From assembly GCA_944388125.1 (NCBI GenBank), contig CALXHO010000004.1:16781-80780 (forward strand): a stretch of 64,000 nucleotides of DNA, written 5' to 3'. Both the position numbers and the translations under genes were made by a program. The notes below the pieces were generated by a model. That model was not told the origin of the DNA. It searched no databases and was given only the letters and a program-made list of their open reading frames with translations. Shown piece by piece: positions 24,449 through 32,662 of this stretch. The stretch is from an uncultured Gemmiger sp. GTDB taxonomy: Bacteria > Bacillota > Clostridia > Oscillospirales > Ruminococcaceae. Numbering within the stretch: the stretch's first letter is position 1; each line of letters opens with the position of its first letter.

Positions 24449-24997
24449 ATGGATAAAAACAACCGCCCGGCTCTGGGATTTCTCTTGCTGGGCATCGCGG
24501 CCATCGGCCGTGCCCTGCTGGGGGTGCAGGACACCAGCTCCACCGCCGAGGTTACCCTGACGGTGCTGGCCGGCCTGGGAGCTGCCCTGCTGGCCGCCCG
24601 CTGCCGGAAAGCCCTGCCCGCCTACATCGGGCAGCTGGTCATGGAGGTGCTGCTCTGCGGCCTGGAGGTGGGCGGCTGGCTGCGCCCGGTGCTGCGCGCG
24701 GTGGATCTGTGGCTGGTGCTGGCGGGAGCCTTTGTCACGCTGACCGCCGCGGAACAGGTGCGAAACGACGAAACCTACACCGCAAAACACCGCCTGCTGC
24801 GCCCCATTCTGACGGTGCTGCTGGCCGTCCAGACGGTACTGCTCTTTGCCCAGACCGCCCTGCCCGGCCTGACCCCTCTGGCGGTGGCGGGGGCCGGCGT
24901 GTTTGTGCTGTTCTCCCTGGGGCTCATCTGGTACGGCACCCGGATGCTCAGCACCTACAACGCCCTGCGGGTGAAGAAAACAAAGCGGATTCTGTAA
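24449..24997 (+). CDS. Six-helix integral membrane protein of unknown function
   Basis: A 182-residue very hydrophobic protein. Segments are seen at about 8-26, 31-50, 53-75 (with a GGWLRPVLR loop), 83-100, 118-138 and 146-168, with a basic tail ALRVKKTKRIL on the presumed cytoplasmic side. No family motif is recognised. ATG 24449 is preceded by CACGGAGG. It is a single-gene transcription unit bounded by its own promoter and a terminator shared with trxB, so the context gives no functional hint. Confidence 0.75.
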   Translation: MDKNNRPALGFLLLGIAAIGRALLGVQDTSSTAEVTLTVLAGLGAALLAARCRKALPAYIGQLVMEVLLCGLEVGGWLRPVLRAVDLWLVLAGAFVTLTAAEQVRNDETYTAKHRLLRPILTVLLAVQTVLLFAQTALPGLTPLAVAGAGVFVLFSLGLIWYGTRMLSTYNALRVKKTKRIL

Positions 24998-25011
24998 CTG
25001 CCATACAATGA

Positions 25012-25062
25012 AAAAACGGCGGATGCCGGGAGCAACTTCCCCGGTATCCGCCGTTTATTTTT
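25012..25062. terminator. Bidirectional terminator, membrane protein and trxB-like gene
   Basis: AAACGGCGGAT-GCCGGG pairs with CCCGG-TATCCGCCGTTT, with TTTATTTTTA on the plus side and TTTTTTCATT on the minus side. Confidence 0.9.
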
Positions 25063-25077
25063 ATGCTGTGAAAAATT

Positions 25078-26010
25078 TTATTCTGCCGCGGGGTGTTCGT
25101 CCGCCCAGGTGCAGGCGGCCAGGGCGGCCACGGTGCCGTCGGCGGCAGCGGTGGTCAGCTGGCGCACCGACTTGGTGCGGCAGTCGCCCGCCGCAAAGAG
25201 GCCGGGCACATTGGTGCGGCAGTCCTCCCCGGCCAGCACATAGCCGGACGGGTCCAGGGCCACCGGCGGGGCAAAGGGCTCATTAGCGGGCTGCTGGCCC
25301 ACCGACAGGAAGAGCCCGTCCACTGTCACTTCGGTGCGGACGCCGGTCTTTTTGTTTTCCACCACAATGCCGGTGAGCTTGTCCTCGCCCAGGTATTCCA
25401 CCACGTTGCTGTCCAGCATGAGGGTCAGGTTGGGGTTGGCGCAGACCCGCTTGGCCAGGGCGGCCTCGCCCCGGAACTCGTCCCGGCGGTGGATGAGCAC
25501 CACTTCCTTGCAGACGCCGCACAGATACTCGGCGCTCTGCAACGCCGCGCTGCCGCCGCCCACCACGGCGGTCTTGCCCCCGCGGTAGAAGGAGCCGTCA
25601 CAGACGGCGCAGTAGGCGACGCCGTGGCCGGTGAGCTCCTTCTCCCGGGGCAGGCCCAGGCCCCGGTGATGGGCGCCGGAAGCCAGGATGACGCTGCGGC
25701 AGGCGTAGGGGCCTGCGTCGCTCTCCACCACAAAGCCGCCGTCGGCCTGGGGGGCAATGGACTGGGCCCGGGCGAAAGCAAACTCCACGCCCAGACCGGA
25801 CGCCTGCTGGTACAGGGCATCGGACAGGTCGGTGCCCGAGATGGCCGGGATGCCGGGATAGTTTTCCACACGGGGGGAGGTGGAGATCTGCCCGCCGAAA
25901 GCCTCACACTCCAGAACGGTCACGCGCTTGCCGGCGCGCACGGCGTAAACGGCTGCCGTCATGCCCGCGATGCCTGCGCCGATGACGACGATGTCGGTGT
26001 TTTGAGTCAT
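25078..26010 (-). CDS. trxB: Thioredoxin reductase-like FAD/NAD(P)H disulfide oxidoreductase
   Basis: A 310-residue flavoprotein. FAD dinucleotide fold at the N-terminus (IVVIGAGIAGMTAAVYAVRAG), FGGQISTSPRVENYPG, the redox-active CxxC in GVAYCAVCDGSFYRGG (about 135-150), the NADPH fold AVVGGGSAALQSAEYL, and the second FAD motif VPGLFAAGDCRTKSVRQLTTA. This architecture and length match low-molecular-weight TrxB. No thioredoxin gene is adjacent, so it may reduce another partner such as a glutaredoxin- or AhpC-type protein. Single gene, with a weak GC hairpin and T-rich tail behind ugd separating the two units. Confidence 0.9.
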   Translation of the reverse strand: MTQNTDIVVIGAGIAGMTAAVYAVRAGKRVTVLECEAFGGQISTSPRVENYPGIPAISGTDLSDALYQQASGLGVEFAFARAQSIAPQADGGFVVESDAGPYACRSVILASGAHHRGLGLPREKELTGHGVAYCAVCDGSFYRGGKTAVVGGGSAALQSAEYLCGVCKEVVLIHRRDEFRGEAALAKRVCANPNLTLMLDSNVVEYLGEDKLTGIVVENKKTGVRTEVTVDGLFLSVGQQPANEPFAPPVALDPSGYVLAGEDCRTNVPGLFAAGDCRTKSVRQLTTAAADGTVAALAACTWADEHPAAE

Positions 26011-26051
26011 AAGAGTTTTCCTCCATGGATTATGAAATGATTGAAAGAAAT

Positions 26052-26070
26052 CCCCGCCGCGGCGGGACCT
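26052..26070 (-). terminator. Possible weak terminator after ugd
   Basis: On the minus strand CCCGCCGCGGCGGG followed by GATTTCTTTC, between the ugd stop and the trxB start. The U-tract is imperfect. Confidence 0.45.
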
Positions 26071-26110
26071 TTGATAAAAGTCTGTGCATTCCCGGCCGGA
26101 TGCAGTCGGG

Positions 26111-27295
26111 TCAGTCCCGGGAATAGATGTCGCGGGTGTAAACCTTGTCCGCCACGTCGGACAGTTCGGGGGCGGCGCGGTTGGTCAGGATGATGTCGCA
26201 TTCTTTTTTGAAGGCGTCCAGGTCGTGTTCCACCCGGCTGCCGTAAAACTCGTCGGCGTCCAGGGTGGGCTCGTAGACCACCACCGGCACCCCCTTGCCC
26301 TTGATGCGCTTCATGACGCCCTGGATGCTGGACTGGCGGAAGTTGTCGCTGCCTGCCTTCATGGTCAGGCGGTAGACGCCCACCACCCTGGGATGGCGGG
26401 AGAGCACGTCCTCGGCGATGAAGTCCTTGCGGGTGCGGTTGGAATCCACAATGGCCTGGATGAGGTTCTGGGGCACGTCCCGGTAGTTGGCCAGCAGCTG
26501 CTTGGTGTCCTTGGGCAGACAGTAGCCGCCGTAGCCGAAACTGGGATTGTTGTAGTGGCTGCCGATGCGGGGGTCCAGGCAGACGCCCTCGATGATGCCC
26601 CTGGTGTTCAGGCCCCGGGCGGCGGCGTAGGTGTCCAGCTCGTTGAAGAAGGCCACCCGCAGGGCCAGATAGGTGTTGGCGAACAGCTTGATGGCCTCCG
26701 CCTCGGTCAGGCTGGGAAAGAGGGTAGGAATGTCCTCCTTGACGGCCCCTTCCGCCAGAAGCCCGGCAAACTGCTTTGCCTTGGCCAGGGCGGCATCGTC
26801 CCCGGCGGGAGCGCCCACCACGATGCGGCTGGGGTAGAGGTTGTCGTAGAGGGCATGGCCCTCCCGCAGGAACTCGGGGCTGAACAGGATCTGCTGGCCG
26901 GGATAGCGGTCCCGGATCTGGGCGGTGTAGCCCACCGGCACGGTGGACTTGATGATGACGGTGGCCTGGGGCGCGTACTGCCGGGCCAGGTCCAGCACGT
27001 TCTCCACGCTGGAGGTGTCGAAATAGTTCTTGTCGGGGTCGTAGTTGGTGGGAGTGGCCACCACGATGAAGTCGGCGCCGGGATAGGCCCGGGCGGCGTC
27101 GGTGGTGGCGCGGAGGTCAAGGTCCCGGTGGGCCAGGTAGTCCTCGATCTCGGTGTCCACAATGGGGGAGCGCCGGGCGTTGATGGCCTCGGCCTTGGCG
27201 GGCAGAATGTCCATGGCCCACACCTCGTTGTGCTGGGACAGCAGCACGCTGATGGACAACCCCACATATCCGGTACCGGCAACGGTGATCTTCAT
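26111..27295 (-). CDS. ugd: UDP-glucose/GDP-mannose 6-dehydrogenase family (UDP-glucose dehydrogenase, short type)
   Basis: A 394-residue cytosolic NAD enzyme that oxidises UDP-glucose to UDP-glucuronate in two steps for surface polysaccharides. Rossmann start [18 protein letters not shown], catalytic Lys/Asn region [19 protein letters not shown], and the active-site cysteine in [19 protein letters not shown] (about 255). The UDP-binding C-terminal domain ends SGSR-type: [19 protein letters not shown]. It is of the 390-residue class, as in Klebsiella and Streptococcus enzymes. It stands alone, away from glycan genes of the window, and diverges from the yhhN-like gene. Confidence 0.93.
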   Translation of the reverse strand: MKITVAGTGYVGLSISVLLSQHNEVWAMDILPAKAEAINARRSPIVDTEIEDYLAHRDLDLRATTDAARAYPGADFIVVATPTNYDPDKNYFDTSSVENVLDLARQYAPQATVIIKSTVPVGYTAQIRDRYPGQQILFSPEFLREGHALYDNLYPSRIVVGAPAGDDAALAKAKQFAGLLAEGAVKEDIPTLFPSLTEAEAIKLFANTYLALRVAFFNELDTYAAARGLNTRGIIEGVCLDPRIGSHYNNPSFGYGGYCLPKDTKQLLANYRDVPQNLIQAIVDSNRTRKDFIAEDVLSRHPRVVGVYRLTMKAGSDNFRQSSIQGVMKRIKGKGVPVVVYEPTLDADEFYGSRVEHDLDAFKKECDIILTNRAAPELSDVADKVYTRDIYSRD

Positions 27296-27325
27296 GCCGA
27301 AAAACCTGCCTTTCTTCTGGGCCCC

Positions 27326-27354
27326 TTGCCGCTGCGGGGCGCTTCCGCTATACT
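27326..27354 (+). promoter_or_regulatory. Promoter of the YhhN-like gene
   Basis: TTGCCG (27326-27331), 17-bp spacer, TATACT (27349-27354). The ATG is 125 bp further on. Confidence 0.72.
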
Positions 27355-27365
27355 AAAGCTGAACG

Positions 27366-27420
27366 GCGGGCAACACTGCCCGCTGCATGGGAATTTTTCT
27401 CAGTACAAATGCTGTACTGA
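27366..27420 (+). promoter_or_regulatory. Two stem-loops/dyads in the yhhN leader
   Basis: GCGGGCA-ACAC-TGCCCGC (27366-27383) begins about 5 bases after the likely transcription start. A second perfect 8-bp dyad, TCAGTACA-AATGC-TGTACTGA (27400-27420), follows. The second has the look of a repressor operator or mRNA stem. Confidence 0.55.
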
Positions 27421-27479
27421 TGTTGATTATATCGTATCCGGGGCTGCTTTGCAACGCCGCCCCGGCGGGAGGAGACGAG

Positions 27480-28145
27480 ATGGGACTGGCAGTTTCAGCG
27501 GGGGTCTATCTGGTGCTGGCGGCGTCGGTGCTGGCCTTGCGGGGGCGCCCGGCCTACCCGGCAGCCAAGGCTGCCGCGGGCATCGCTTTCACTGTGCTGG
27601 CGGTGCTGTGCGCTTTGCAGAGCGGCGGGGCAGCCGGGGTGCGGGTCTTTGCGGCGGGCTTTGCCCTGTGTGCCGCCGGGGACGTGGCCCTGGGCGTCTA
27701 CAACCTGTATGGCCGCTCCGCCTGGATGGCAGGGGGCACCGGGGTGTTTTTCTGCGGGCACCTCTGCTTTCTGGCGGGGCTGTGGCATCTCCACGCCGCC
27801 GCCCCGGCCTGGCTGCTGCTGCTGCCGCTGGCGGCGGCAGCTTCCCTGGCGGTTCTGCTGCGCCGGGGCGTTGTCCGCATGGGCAGGCTGGCACCCTTCG
27901 GGGTGGTTTACTGCTTTGCGGTCAGCACTCTGCTGGCCCAGAGCCTGTCGCTGCTCCTCAGCCGGCCGGATTTCGCCGCGGTGCTGCTCTGCGCGGGGGC
28001 GGTGCTGTTCTGGACGTCGGACTTTATCCTGCTCTTTCTCTATTTCGGCAGGCGGGGGAAAACGCCTGCCCTGCATATTGCAAATCTTGTCACCTATTAC
28101 GGGGGAATTCTCCTCATGGCGCTGAGCATCCGGGGGCTGTTCTGA
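27480..28145 (+). CDS. YhhN/TMEM86-family membrane protein (lysoplasmalogenase-like)
   Basis: A 221-residue membrane protein with seven to eight hydrophobic segments. The pattern FALCAAGDVALGVYNLY in the second/third segment and GAVLFWTSDFILLFLYF near the C-terminus place the two conserved acidic residues (Asp in GD and SD) as in the YhhN family, whose characterised members hydrolyse the vinyl-ether bond of lysoplasmalogens. That activity would suit an anaerobe, as anaerobic Clostridia contain plasmalogens. ATG 27480 is preceded by GGGAGGAG; an in-frame reading from 27387 has no ribosome site. Assignment is by pattern only. Confidence 0.72.
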   Translation: MGLAVSAGVYLVLAASVLALRGRPAYPAAKAAAGIAFTVLAVLCALQSGGAAGVRVFAAGFALCAAGDVALGVYNLYGRSAWMAGGTGVFFCGHLCFLAGLWHLHAAAPAWLLLLPLAAAASLAVLLRRGVVRMGRLAPFGVVYCFAVSTLLAQSLSLLLSRPDFAAVLLCAGAVLFWTSDFILLFLYFGRRGKTPALHIANLVTYYGGILLMALSIRGLF

Positions 28146-28393
28146 GGCAATTGAGACAAAATCCCGGAACCGTCCATAGACGTCCGCTTCGCCGGGGGGA
28201 TATACTATATTGGGAGAATACCCGGAAATATCGGCCCATTGCGGTTGCCATGGCAAAAGTTTATAAACCGTTCAGCTTTTGTTCACAGAGGCTTCGCATT
28301 TGGTCTGGTATCATACCCTTGCAAAGCAGTATCGCGGCGCAAAACCGGCGCCGCGCGCCGCTGACGCTTTCTTTATAACGAGGAGGATGTCTT
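28146..28393 (+). promoter_or_regulatory. ftsH upstream region
   Basis: A 248-bp gap with no gene. TATACT (28201-28206) lacks a good -35 box. TGG-TATCAT (28306-28314) is a possible extended -10. A GC-rich imperfect hairpin (GCGGCGC...GCGCCGC, about 28331-28360) lies just before AGGAGGATG of ftsH. Confidence 0.4.
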
Positions 28394-30280
28394 ATGCAGG
28401 AGATCCAGGACAAGGATCGCAAGCCCCCCAAAAAACCATTGATTTATTATTATGTCATCGCCATGGTGGTGGTGCTGCTTCTCAACGCCCTGTTCTTTCC
28501 GTCGGTGCTGGAGACCCAGGTGGTGGAGGTGGCGTACAGCGACTTCCTGACCATGGTGGACGAAGGCCAGGTGCAGGAGGTGGCTCTGGAGGAAAGCTCC
28601 GGCCAGCTGGTGTTCACGGCCACACAGCCGGACAACGGCGACAAGGTGGGCATCTACAAGACCGGCATCTGGCCCGACGACGGCCAGCGCCTGCTGGAAC
28701 AGCTGCGCACCGACCCCGACATTTCCTTTACTGCCGAGATTCCCACCCAGGCCAACCCGATTTTGAGCTTCATCGTCTCGTGGGTGGTGCCGATTCTCTT
28801 CTTCCTGTTCATCGGTGAGCTGCTCTCCCGCTGGATGACCAAGCGGATGGGCAATCTGGGGGGCATGGGCAACGCCATGGCCTTCGGCAAATCGGGTGCC
28901 AAGATCTATGTGGAGCAGGCCGAGACCGGCGTCACCTTTGCCGACGTGGCGGGCCAGGATGAGGCCAAGGAGTCGCTGCTGGAAGTCGTCGACTTCCTCC
29001 ATGACCCCGAAAAATATGCGAGCATCGGTGCCAAGCTGCCCAAAGGCGTGCTGCTGGTGGGCCCTCCGGGTACCGGCAAGACGCTGCTGGCCAAGGCGGT
29101 GGCCGGCGAGGCAAAGGTGCCTTTCTTCTCCATGTCCGGCTCAGAGTTTGTGGAGATGTTTGTGGGCATGGGTGCCGCCAAGGTCCGCGACCTGTTCAAG
29201 CAGGCCAATGAAAAAGCGCCCTGCATCGTCTTTATTGATGAGATCGACGCCATCGGCAAAAAGCGTGACGCGGGCGGGCTGTCCGGCAACGACGAGCGGG
29301 AGCAGACCCTCAACCAGCTGCTGGCCGAGATGGACGGCTTCGACGCCCGCAAGGGCGTGGTGCTGCTGGCGGCCACCAACCGGCCCGAAAGCCTGGACCC
29401 GGCGCTGCTGCGCCCCGGCCGCTTTGACCGCCGTGTGCCGGTGGAGCTGCCCGACCTGCAGGGCCGCGAGGCCATCCTGAAGGTCCACGCCAAGGACGTC
29501 AAGCTCAGCGGCGACATTGACTGGTCGCTGATCGCCCGGGCGACGGCGGGGGCTTCCGGCGCCGAGCTGGCCAACATCATCAATGAGGCCGCCCTGCGTG
29601 CCGTCCGCCAGAACCGCACGGCAGTGGAGCAGGCCGACCTGGAGGAGAGCGTGGAGACGGTCATCGCCGGCGCCCAGCGCAAGAACGCCGTTGTCTCCCC
29701 CAAGGAAAAGCGCATTGTCGCCTACCACGAGATCGGCCACGCCCTGGTGGCGGCCCTGCAGAGCCATTCTGCGCCGGTCACCAAGATCACCATCATTCCC
29801 CGCACCTCCGGCGCGCTGGGTTATACCATGCAGGTGGATGAGGGGGACAAGATGCTCATGAGCCGGGTGGAACTGCTCAACAAGCTGGCCACCCTCACCG
29901 GCGGCCGCTGTGCCGAGGAGCTGGTCTTCGGCGAGGACCAGATGACCACCGGCGCTTCCAATGATATCGAGCAGGCCACCAAGCTGGCCCGGGCCATGAT
30001 CACCCGCTACGGCATGACCGAGGAGTTCGGCATGATGGCCCTGGAGACGGTGCAGAACCAGTACCTGGGCGGCGACACCTCCCTGACCTGTGCGGGGGAT
30101 ACGGCGGGCCGCGTGGATGAGATGGTCTGCACCACCATCAAGCAGGCCCACGACAAGGCCTACAAGATTTTGAGCGAAAACCGGGAAACTTTGGACCGTC
30201 TGGCGGCCTACCTGCTGGAGAAGGAGACCATCACCGGGGAGGAGTTCATGGACCTGCTCAAGCAGCAGGAACAGGCCTGA
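28394..30280 (+). CDS. ftsH: ATP-dependent zinc metalloprotease FtsH
   Basis: A 628-residue membrane-anchored AAA+ protease that degrades damaged or regulatory membrane and cytosolic proteins. N-terminal helix at about 17-34, an extracytoplasmic domain (about 35-115), second helix at about 117-137. AAA module: Walker [17 protein letters not shown] (about 220), pore loop [15 protein letters not shown], Walker [15 protein letters not shown], and the second region of homology [18 protein letters not shown]. The protease site is HEIGH (about 445-449; usually HEAGH), with the third ligand Asp in [20 protein letters not shown]. The Gly/Met-rich C-terminal tail of E. coli FtsH is missing, which is common. 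ATG 28394 has AGGAGG upstream. Single gene. Confidence 0.97.
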   Translation: MQEIQDKDRKPPKKPLIYYYVIAMVVVLLLNALFFPSVLETQVVEVAYSDFLTMVDEGQVQEVALEESSGQLVFTATQPDNGDKVGIYKTGIWPDDGQRLLEQLRTDPDISFTAEIPTQANPILSFIVSWVVPILFFLFIGELLSRWMTKRMGNLGGMGNAMAFGKSGAKIYVEQAETGVTFADVAGQDEAKESLLEVVDFLHDPEKYASIGAKLPKGVLLVGPPGTGKTLLAKAVAGEAKVPFFSMSGSEFVEMFVGMGAAKVRDLFKQANEKAPCIVFIDEIDAIGKKRDAGGLSGNDEREQTLNQLLAEMDGFDARKGVVLLAATNRPESLDPALLRPGRFDRRVPVELPDLQGREAILKVHAKDVKLSGDIDWSLIARATAGASGAELANIINEAALRAVRQNRTAVEQADLEESVETVIAGAQRKNAVVSPKEKRIVAYHEIGHALVAALQSHSAPVTKITIIPRTSGALGYTMQVDEGDKMLMSRVELLNKLATLTGGRCAEELVFGEDQMTTGASNDIEQATKLARAMITRYGMTEEFGMMALETVQNQYLGGDTSLTCAGDTAGRVDEMVCTTIKQAHDKAYKILSENRETLDRLAAYLLEKETITGEEFMDLLKQQEQA

Positions 30281-30378
30281 GAGGAACAATCCTTCTCAAA
30301 AACATCCAAAACTGCACAAACCTTGGCCCGGTGAGGCCCCTGCCGTTTGAGCGATTCGCATGATTTTCAAAAAAATGC

Positions 30379-30451
30379 TTGACGCAGGCGGGAAAGGTGC
30401 ATATACTGGTGCCATGGCAAAGGCGCCGAGGAAATTTTCCTCGGCGCCTTT
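30379..30451 (+). promoter_or_regulatory. amt promoter followed by a 33-bp near-perfect palindrome
   Basis: TTGACG (30379-30384), 17-bp spacer, TATACT (30402-30407). About five bases after the predicted start, AAAGGCGCCGAGGAAA (30419-30434) and TTTCCTCGGCGCCTTT (30436-30451) form 16-bp arms with a single central base. In RNA this would be a strong hairpin at the very 5' end; in DNA it could be an operator. The remaining leader runs 70 nt to the ATG at 30522. Confidence 0.8.
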
Positions 30452-30521
30452 CCTGTTTGCGGTACAGCCTTCTCCCCAGGAGGTGCCGCGGTGGGGAGTA
30501 TGCAGAGAGGAGAGATCATTT

Positions 30522-32237
30522 ATGTACAATTCTTCCGACGTCATATGGACGCTTGTTGCGGCGTTTCTGGTCTTCTTCATGCAGGCGGGCTTTGCTCTTT
30601 GCGAAGCAGGCTTGACCCGAGCCAAGAATACCGGCAATATTCTGATGAAGAATATGATGGATTTTTGTATCGGCACCCCCTGCTACTGGCTGGTCGGTTT
30701 CGGTATCATGTTTGCGGGATCCGGCGCCCTCATCGGCGGCTTCGACCCCTTCATCCAGGGCAGCTATGATTTCGGCACGCTGCCTGTCTGGGTCTACGTC
30801 GTGTTCCAGACTGTGTTCTGCGCCACGGCCGCGACCATCGTTTCCGGCTCCATGGCAGAGCGCACCAAGTTCAGCGCCTACTGCCTCTACTCGGCAGCCA
30901 TCAGCCTGATCGTCTACCCCATCTCCGGCCACTGGATCTGGGGCGGCGGCTGGCTCAGCCAGCTGGGCTTCCATGACTTCGCCGGTTCCACTGCCGTCCA
31001 CTTTGTTGGCGGCCTCACCGCCATGCTGGGCGCTGCCATGCTGGGCCCCCGTATCGGCAAGTACGGCAAGGACGGCAAGGCACGCGCCATTCCCGGCCAC
31101 AACCTGACCGCCATGGCTCTGGGCGTTTTCATCCTGTGGTTCTGCTGGTTCGGTTTCAACGGCGGCTCCACCGTTTCCATGACCGGTGACGACACCATGG
31201 TTTCCGCCGGCCTCATCTGCTTCAACACCAACCTGGCCGCTGCGCTGGCTACCTGCGCAGCCCTCATCACCACCTGGGTCCGCTATGGCAAGCCCGACGT
31301 CTCCCTGACCTTCAACGGCGCTCTGGCCGGCCTGGTCGCCATCACCGCAGGCTGCGATGTGGTCGATCCCTTCGGCGCTGCCATCATCGGTATCGTTGCC
31401 GGTGTGCTGTGCGTCTTCTCCGTTGAGTTCTTCGACAACATCGCCAAGATCGATGACCCTGTGGGTGCTGTCTCCGTCCACTTTGCCAACGGCATGTGGG
31501 GCACCCTGGCGGTTGGCCTCTTCGCCACCGAGGGCGGCCTCTTCTACGGCGGCGGCTTCGCCAAGCTGGGCGTTCAGGCCCTGGGTGTTGTCAGCGTTGC
31601 AGCCTGGGTTCTGGTTGCCATGTTCATCATCTTCACCCTCATCAAGAAGACCGTCGGCCTGCGCGTGACCGAGCAGGAAGAGATCGACGGCCTGGACATC
31701 CACGAGCATGGCCTGGCCTCCGCTTACTCCGGCTTTGCCATCAACGATGCTACCTACGCCGATCTGTCCACCAATGAGAACACCGACCTGGGCGAGGACG
31801 ACCTGGAAAAGGCCAGCCCGGCCAAGGTCGCAGCGGCCATCAAGGTCGAGCGCGAGGCACCCCTGCCCGCCGATCTGGACAGCGGTATGCACAAAGTCGT
31901 TATCATTCTGCAGCTTGCCAAGTTTGACGCACTCAAGCGTGCCCTCAACGGCATCGGCGTCACTGGCATGACGGTGACCCAGGTCATGGGCTGCGGCCTG
32001 CAGAAGGGCAGCGGTGAGAAATACCGCGGCGCTGAAGTCGATATGACCCTGATGCCCAAGGTCAAGGTCGAGGTCGTCGTCAGCAAGATCCCCGTGGAAA
32101 AGATCATCGACACTGCCACCCATACCCTGTATACCGGCCACATCGGCGACGGCAAGATCTTCGTCTACAATGTCGCCTGTGTTGTCAAGGTCCGTACCGG
32201 TGAGAGCGACTACGCCGCTCTGCAGGATGTGGAGTAA
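30522..32237 (+). CDS. amt: Ammonium transporter fused to a PII (GlnK-like) regulator
   Basis: A 571-residue protein. Residues 1 to about 400 are an Amt channel: VFFMQAGFALCEAGLTRAKN, TAATIVSGSMAERTKF, GSTAVHFVGGLTAMLGA with the first pore His, and VSVHFANGMWGTLAVGLF with the second. After a linker of about 50 residues rich in acidic residues, a complete PII domain follows (about 455-571): HKVVIILQLAKFDALKRAL, T-loop QKGSGEKYRGAEVDMTL, and TGHIGDGKIFVYNV. In GlnB/GlnK the uridylylated Tyr51 lies in RGAEY; here it is Val, so GlnD-type uridylylation at that position is impossible. The domain probably gates its own channel by sensing ATP/ADP and 2-oxoglutarate. ATG 30522 follows GAGAGGAGAG. Confidence 0.95.
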   Translation: MYNSSDVIWTLVAAFLVFFMQAGFALCEAGLTRAKNTGNILMKNMMDFCIGTPCYWLVGFGIMFAGSGALIGGFDPFIQGSYDFGTLPVWVYVVFQTVFCATAATIVSGSMAERTKFSAYCLYSAAISLIVYPISGHWIWGGGWLSQLGFHDFAGSTAVHFVGGLTAMLGAAMLGPRIGKYGKDGKARAIPGHNLTAMALGVFILWFCWFGFNGGSTVSMTGDDTMVSAGLICFNTNLAAALATCAALITTWVRYGKPDVSLTFNGALAGLVAITAGCDVVDPFGAAIIGIVAGVLCVFSVEFFDNIAKIDDPVGAVSVHFANGMWGTLAVGLFATEGGLFYGGGFAKLGVQALGVVSVAAWVLVAMFIIFTLIKKTVGLRVTEQEEIDGLDIHEHGLASAYSGFAINDATYADLSTNENTDLGEDDLEKASPAKVAAAIKVEREAPLPADLDSGMHKVVIILQLAKFDALKRALNGIGVTGMTVTQVMGCGLQKGSGEKYRGAEVDMTLMPKVKVEVVVSKIPVEKIIDTATHTLYTGHIGDGKIFVYNVACVVKVRTGESDYAALQDVE

Positions 32238-32276
32238 TCTTTCCGGCAACTGATCTGTTGCTTCATAAACTTTCCG

Positions 32277-32332
32277 CCCCGAGGGGCGGGGCATGCCCGC
32301 AAGCTCTGCCCCGCCCCTCGGGGCTTTTTTTT
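32277..32332 (+). terminator. Terminator of amt
   Basis: CCCCGAGGGGCGGGGCA pairs with TGCCCCGCCCCTCGGGG and is followed by CTTTTTTTT; 17-bp perfect arms. Confidence 0.93.
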
Positions 32333-32337
32333 GTGCG

Positions 32338-32662
32338 GTGGAGCACGCGCTGCACTGGTAGATGTAAAACAGCTTCGAAACCGTTGGGATGACCTCAGAT
32401 ACGGATCAATAAGATTGGAGAAGTCCGATCATCTTCCGCCAGTCCGCCGGCAGAACTTTTCCTCCCAAAAAATACCTTGAAACAAAATAGTTAATTTTCA
32501 TAAAAAAATATAACACAACAGAAAAAATTTATGTTATATACTTGAAGGTGCAATGGCTCGATTATATAATGAAAAGAACAGAAGAAATACTTATGCGAAC
32601 CTGGCAAAAACCAGACAGGTTGCCAAGTAGCCCACCCCCGACCAGACCCAGAGGAAAAGAGC
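32338..32662 (+). other. AT-rich non-coding region before the adhesin
   Basis: About 325 bp without a convincing gene. The middle (32460-32550) is strikingly AT-rich against this genome. It contains TTGAAA (32477) and TATACT (32537-32542), possible promoter parts without good partners. The composition break, together with the decayed adhesin next to it, may mark acquired DNA. Confidence 0.5.
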
